A stretch of DNA of 64,000 nt. Source: Apostichopus japonicus (lineage: Eukaryota; Echinodermata; Holothuroidea; Aspidochirotida; Stichopodidae). The notes under the pieces were generated by a model. That model was not told the DNA's origin. It saw only the letters and a program-made list of their open reading frames with translations, and searched no databases. Shown piece by piece: positions 60,003 to 64,000 of this stretch (positions are counted from its first letter, which is position 1; each line of letters starts with the position of its first letter). Position numbers and translations under genes: made by a program. The stretch spans positions 21,614,376 through 21,678,375 of the forward strand of contig NC_092567.1 of NCBI RefSeq assembly GCF_037975245.1, read 5' to 3'.

Positions 60003-63000
60003 TGGTTGTACAGAGCTCGGGCCCCTTTCAACCCCAATCAAAAAATTTAAAGTAGTTATAAGCACAATCGTGCGTGTGGACGTGGTAAGAAGCAATGACC
60101 CCGTGGCCTACCTCCCAACACGCAACCCTCCCTCCACCCATGGAGCTATCTGTTTATAGCTCCATGCTCCACCATACCACAGCAGCTCCGGAAAGAAGGA
60201 AAAAACATTCGTGAGGGAGCTATCTCATAGTCTTAGGCTTCACTTTGCTTCTTTTACAAATAACAAACTAGACTTTCAAGTAACCCTAGGCCTTCCCCTT
60301 TGTTTGCATGATTTTCTGCCTGGTCACTATTCCCATGATGGGATTTCCCCTTTCTGCATCCGACAGGTCGTAGTTTGCGATAATAATTTACTATTTGTAG
60401 TAAATTTAAGGCGCCTGATCACTAACGACATCAATTCAAACAGGACTAAAGAGCACTGCAACAAGTCGTAACTGTTTACACTGTCATCATTGAATGCTTT
60501 TAGTGTGAGAAATAAGTAAACAATCAGGGCAAACGTGGCCTCTGGGAGGTCAGAAGATTCTTCAAATAACTTATATAATGGGATCATTACAACATGTATA
60601 TATGTAAGACACTATTTCTCTTATAATATGACCATTCGTCATTATTATTGAAAATAGGCCTACGTAGATTGTGTCTATAACTTAAGGGACGACTAACATG
60701 CTTATTTGGGGGCTGGATAATGATTAAATATGTATTATGTGATTTAATGTTTCCATCTAAGGTACACACCTTTTGTGTTTGTGTTCATATATTCCCCTTG
60801 CTCTGTTTTGTGTTGTTTTGGTTTAATAATTATATACTTTACCTAATTCGTTTATATAATGGATAGCCTTCGTTTACAGGCTTTGTACAGATTTCTGTGA
60901 GCTCCTCCAAAGCTCGTTCACTTTGTTATTTTGTATTCGATTGCAATATTGTGACAACAAAATGAACCAACTACAGGGAGACGAAACATACTGCCACACC
61001 GGCCTCCGAGTCACGGTCGCAAATCAGATACGGAGATACCCTTCTATACCGACAGCGCAACCTCTACTTTATTCTTAGTTTGTCCCTCTCATGTCTACCT
61101 CTTCTGCAGTTTATTATTAAAACAAAATATAAGATAAATATCAAGTTTAATTGGAGCTCAACCTTTTTACAACCTCTGAAACAGTGAATTGTTGGACTAC
61201 GTTGCTTATGTGACGTGTAGTTGCAAGCAGCTCGTTGGTTATGTGTATTATAGGATTACTCCCCTGTCTTGGTACATATTTATGCTAGTAGCCTCAATAT
61301 CATAAGCACTGTCAGCAGTTAAATTTTAACCCCGGGAAATGCTGACGCAATACAGGAGATGATAATAGTGGGTTGTTTTATACACAAGGGTTTTCTTTTG
61401 AATCAAAACCTTAAGAATAATGATTTTTATTAATGACAGTAGCATATAACGTAACCGTTTTAGTGGTTCATATGTTAAAATTACAGCTAATAATTGTTAC
61501 CACTTTGTGGATGACATTGTATTCCCGGTTTCTGTTCGCCTATCCAAAATAGGATTGTGCTGTACTTGTTTGCAGTGTAAAACATTTGCGTTCTGTGTGC
61601 AAAAGTGACTTCATATCCTAAAGAAGCGGAGTTGTTCCCATCAGGAATGTCAGGCATTTTCACTGGTGAGAATCTCTGCGAGCAGTGAATTTCTTCACAC
61701 AACGAGTTGAAAGGCATTGTGATCAACGTGTTTTCTGTTGGAATTCATTCATTACGGTAATAATTTTGTTCCTATGCCTTTTCAGTAATACTTTTGTATA
61801 TATTGTTATATGATTATAACTTCCTGTAGGCCGTCGTTTATTCAGATTAATATAAGTAAGCTCAGCTTAGTTTCCGAGTCGAAATGTCGAGATGTTTCTC
61901 ATTAGTTCTAGTTTCAACATATATGCCTAGGCTATTGTGTGATAAATATGCATAGATATAATTATGCCGTACTATATGTCATTGTTATCGCTAAAATCTT
62001 GCCGATATCAATGATAGGATGTCTTTCCACTGGAAGTAGCGTATTGGCTTCCGGCAGCATCTAACTTTGAAAGAACAAGCTACTTAGTGATAACGCTTTA
62101 GGCCTACTGTAGGCCTATTCGAAGTAGATACTTAACCCATTTTGTGGTGGTTGGGGGGGGGGGGGAGGGGGGGGGCAAACGGTACACGATCTATATAACG
62201 TCAAATGATTATAACACATGACACACTGATTTTATGTAATACGCAGTCTGATGGCCCAGTTACATTACTAACTATAGCCTACACTGCCTATGTCGCATAT
62301 TGTCAGTCTAATACAAATATTATTGTATTTACTTAGTGCAGACACAGTATTGATTTACTTCCGCATGTGCTGTTGTGTTTTTGTTAGTATAACAAGCACT
62401 GAGTCACTGATACTAACACAGCATCAGCTGATCCTAGGTGTAAAAACATTTCCATTTTATTTGAAATACAGGCAATTTGGCATATTATATAAAGGTTACC
62501 AGCTCTAATTTATAATCAGTGATAAGAAGCTTGCATTTTGCTTTGATAAAATCAAACAATTTGTAAGATCAAGCAAATCACTTGTAGGAAATGTGTGCAT
62601 CACATACTTGCTTCACAGTTTTTGCACCGAGGTAGATGTATAGGTGTGGTGTAACCGATAGGGTCTCCGCCCCCGAAACTATTAATTTCTGGCAGAAAAT
62701 GCCACCAGGATCCACAGATCCTTTTGATCTCTTCAAAATTGCTGCTGTTAGATTTTGTTGTGTGGAGTCTTCTATGGATTTAGTGTAAATTTCTGGTTTG
62801 TGAATGGGAAAGCAGAGATGGGTCTGTTCTTTCAACGACAAAAAACATTTGCCATTGCTGCACTGCAGAGGTGATAAATGATGTGTCCTCTTCTCCCTCA
62901 TTATGTAAAAAATTATTCGAAAAATTGTGAGGTGCAATCTTTTCCATCGAATGGGGACGTTATAGGGTGACACAGGGAGTCGGACAGGTACAACACACCA

Positions 63001-63295
63001 GTCTTGTAATTCTCTGAACACTCATTAAAATGGGAAGTCTTAAAAAATATCAGTGTTCATCTCAGATCATTACACGTGTAGGGTTTTAAAGGAGCCTCTA
63101 TTGGTGTCTAACCCTAGGAAAATACTAACTGTGACATGCATATTTTCCCCAGCTTAATTAGAGCCCGCGCCCGGCCCTTCTGCTAATCTGAGGTAACAGT
63201 TTGAGGCCAAAATTGTACAGAGTATTTCTGTGATCTAGGGGACTGTAAATATGTATGTTTCCCCAAGATACTAATTATTTGCCACTTTTTCTCAG
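59999..63295. other. Upstream region or intron of the LIM gene; no exon confirmed
   Basis: It ends in the pyrimidine-rich acceptor at 63281-63295 of the LIM exon, so a 5' non-coding exon and promoter should lie somewhere to the left, possibly in this stretch. I could not locate them. The 147-codon minus frame at 62578-63021 and 79-codon minus frame at 61487-61726 are not recognised. A G-run lies at 62152-62175. Confidence 0.45.
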
Positions 63296-63304
63296 ATCTA
63301 TAAG

Positions 63305-63401
63305 ATGGCTCCTAGATGTCCAAAGTGCAATGATTATGTCTACCCTGCCGAGGAACTGAAGTCCAACAAGTACAGTTACCACAAGAAGTGTTTCAGATGC
63401 T
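63305..63401 (+). CDS. First coding exon of a LIM-domain protein (partial, continues to the right)
   Basis: The exon begins at 63296 after the acceptor CTTTTTCTCAG; nine bases of 5' UTR precede ATG. The 32 full codons begin MAPRCPKCNDYVYPAEE and end YHKKCFRC, and one further base precedes the donor GTAAGTGA at 63402. Cys5, Cys8, His26, Cys29 and Cys32 form the first zinc-binding half of a LIM domain plus the first ligand of the next (C-x2-C-x17-H-x2-C-x2-C). A LIM starting within five residues of Met and the VYPAEE segment fit small LIM proteins of the CRIP, CSRP/muscle LIM or LASP type, which bind actin or act as scaffolds. Which one cannot be decided from 32 residues. Starting just after an acceptor implies at least one non-coding 5' exon. 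No second coding exon is visible before 64000. Confidence 0.88.
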
Positions 63402-64000
63402 GTAAGTGATTACACATTAAGTCTTTCCAGTTTAGTAGACTGTTGAACTAATGTCCCCTTAAATCAGCTCTGAACTAAATTGTTTTTCGTTCTTTGATTT
63501 CATCAATTGCAATCACTACGTCTTGGTTTTTTAATTTATCCTCTCCAGCTCTTGATTCAAACTAGTGCAGTTTGATAAAATTCTTAATAAATGTCTAACT
63601 ATCTGGACTGAATGGATGTCACAGTTCTGTCACAGTTCTTCTTGCCGTTTGAGTCATTTCGGAGTTTGAGGAATTTTGCAATCAAACATGACCCAGGAGT
63701 CATGTTTGGTATGTTATGTAAAATTATCTGCCTTTTCTTTCCTTCACAAACAAAGTGGTTATTTCTTTGGCGTAGCTTTATCATGTTCCTGGAGTAGTTT
63801 ATAATTTGTGTGGGCTTGATGTAAAGGTTAAAGGTCACTTAGGGGTCATATCCAGTCATGATGGTAGTCATTGTTGAGCATACTGTAGGTATTCCATAAT
63901 GAACTCCAGAGCTGGCTATTCACAGATGGTTTAAAATAATATTTCATTTTCAACAGTTGGTATATATACACTGGACCACTTTATTGATTGTTTCATGGGT
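63402..64000 (+). other. First part of the intron after the LIM exon
   Basis: It starts with the consensus donor GTAAGT. The sequence is unique-looking, with no acceptor followed by LIM-like coding, so the intron is longer than 598 bp. Open frames on both strands at 63599-63838 overlap and are not exons. Confidence 0.7.

Noticed and set aside
62578-63021. 147-codon minus-strand frame next to the LIM exon
   Set aside because: Its composition is mixed, no family is recognised, and no splice sites at its edges support it.

Overview
The window looks like nuclear DNA of an animal: AT-rich, gene-poor, full of microsatellites and dispersed repeats, with small coding islands bounded by GT/AG splice sites and no prokaryote-style operons. 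The tRNA-headed SINE, the CR1/L2-like LINE remnant and the poly-G-rich hAT-like miniature transposons would suit a marine invertebrate, perhaps an echinoderm or other deuterostome. That placement is an impression from repeat style and is not proven by any gene here.

Only two stretches have convincing coding structure. At 63296-63401 (+) there is a first coding exon with a complete LIM zinc-finger half (C-x2-C-x17-H-x2-C-x2-C), a good acceptor and a consensus GTAAGT donor; the gene continues past the right edge. At 34515-34709 (-) there is a 195-nt exon, open throughout in one frame, with acceptor and donor; its protein is not recognised. Nearly all other open frames are chance ORFs or translations of repeats.

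The repeats are the real content. (a) Five hAT-like non-autonomous transposons have matching ends and 8-bp target duplications: 10691-11930, 31899-32249, 40802-42314, 46812-47251 and 57389-57676. A sixth, 52592-52862, has a 7/8 duplication. The one at 46812 keeps a possible scrap of hAT transposase. (b) A tRNA-derived SINE occurs three times (2784-3720, 20204-20430, 21874-22096); the first copy is split by a 5'-truncated LINE whose reverse transcriptase tail is still open. (c) A MITE-like family with long inverted ends lies at 13624-13986 and 6352-6601, and a tiny GAGGGC-ended inverted-repeat family occurs three times between 14.6 and 16.9 kb. (d) A repeat carrying a splice-donor-like CAG|GTAAGC occurs at 4850, 8170, 24007 and 28059, with relatives at 4700 and 36912. 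(e) There are large tandem arrays: sixteen 42-bp units at 15041-15712, a 26-bp satellite with higher-order structure at 35056-36245, a (GGAT)n block at 55936-56413 and several long (TA)n tracts.

Layout: 0-13 kb is intergenic or intronic DNA with nested transposons; 13-17 kb holds MITEs and the 42-bp array; 20-29 kb holds SINEs and short tandem repeats; 31-37 kb holds a hAT element, the unknown exon, the 26-bp satellite and a tRNA-like relic; 40-48 kb holds two hAT elements and a hairpin repeat; 48-60 kb is mostly unique DNA with simple repeats and two further hAT elements; 60-64 kb is upstream sequence and the start of the LIM gene. No genes can be shown to work together.
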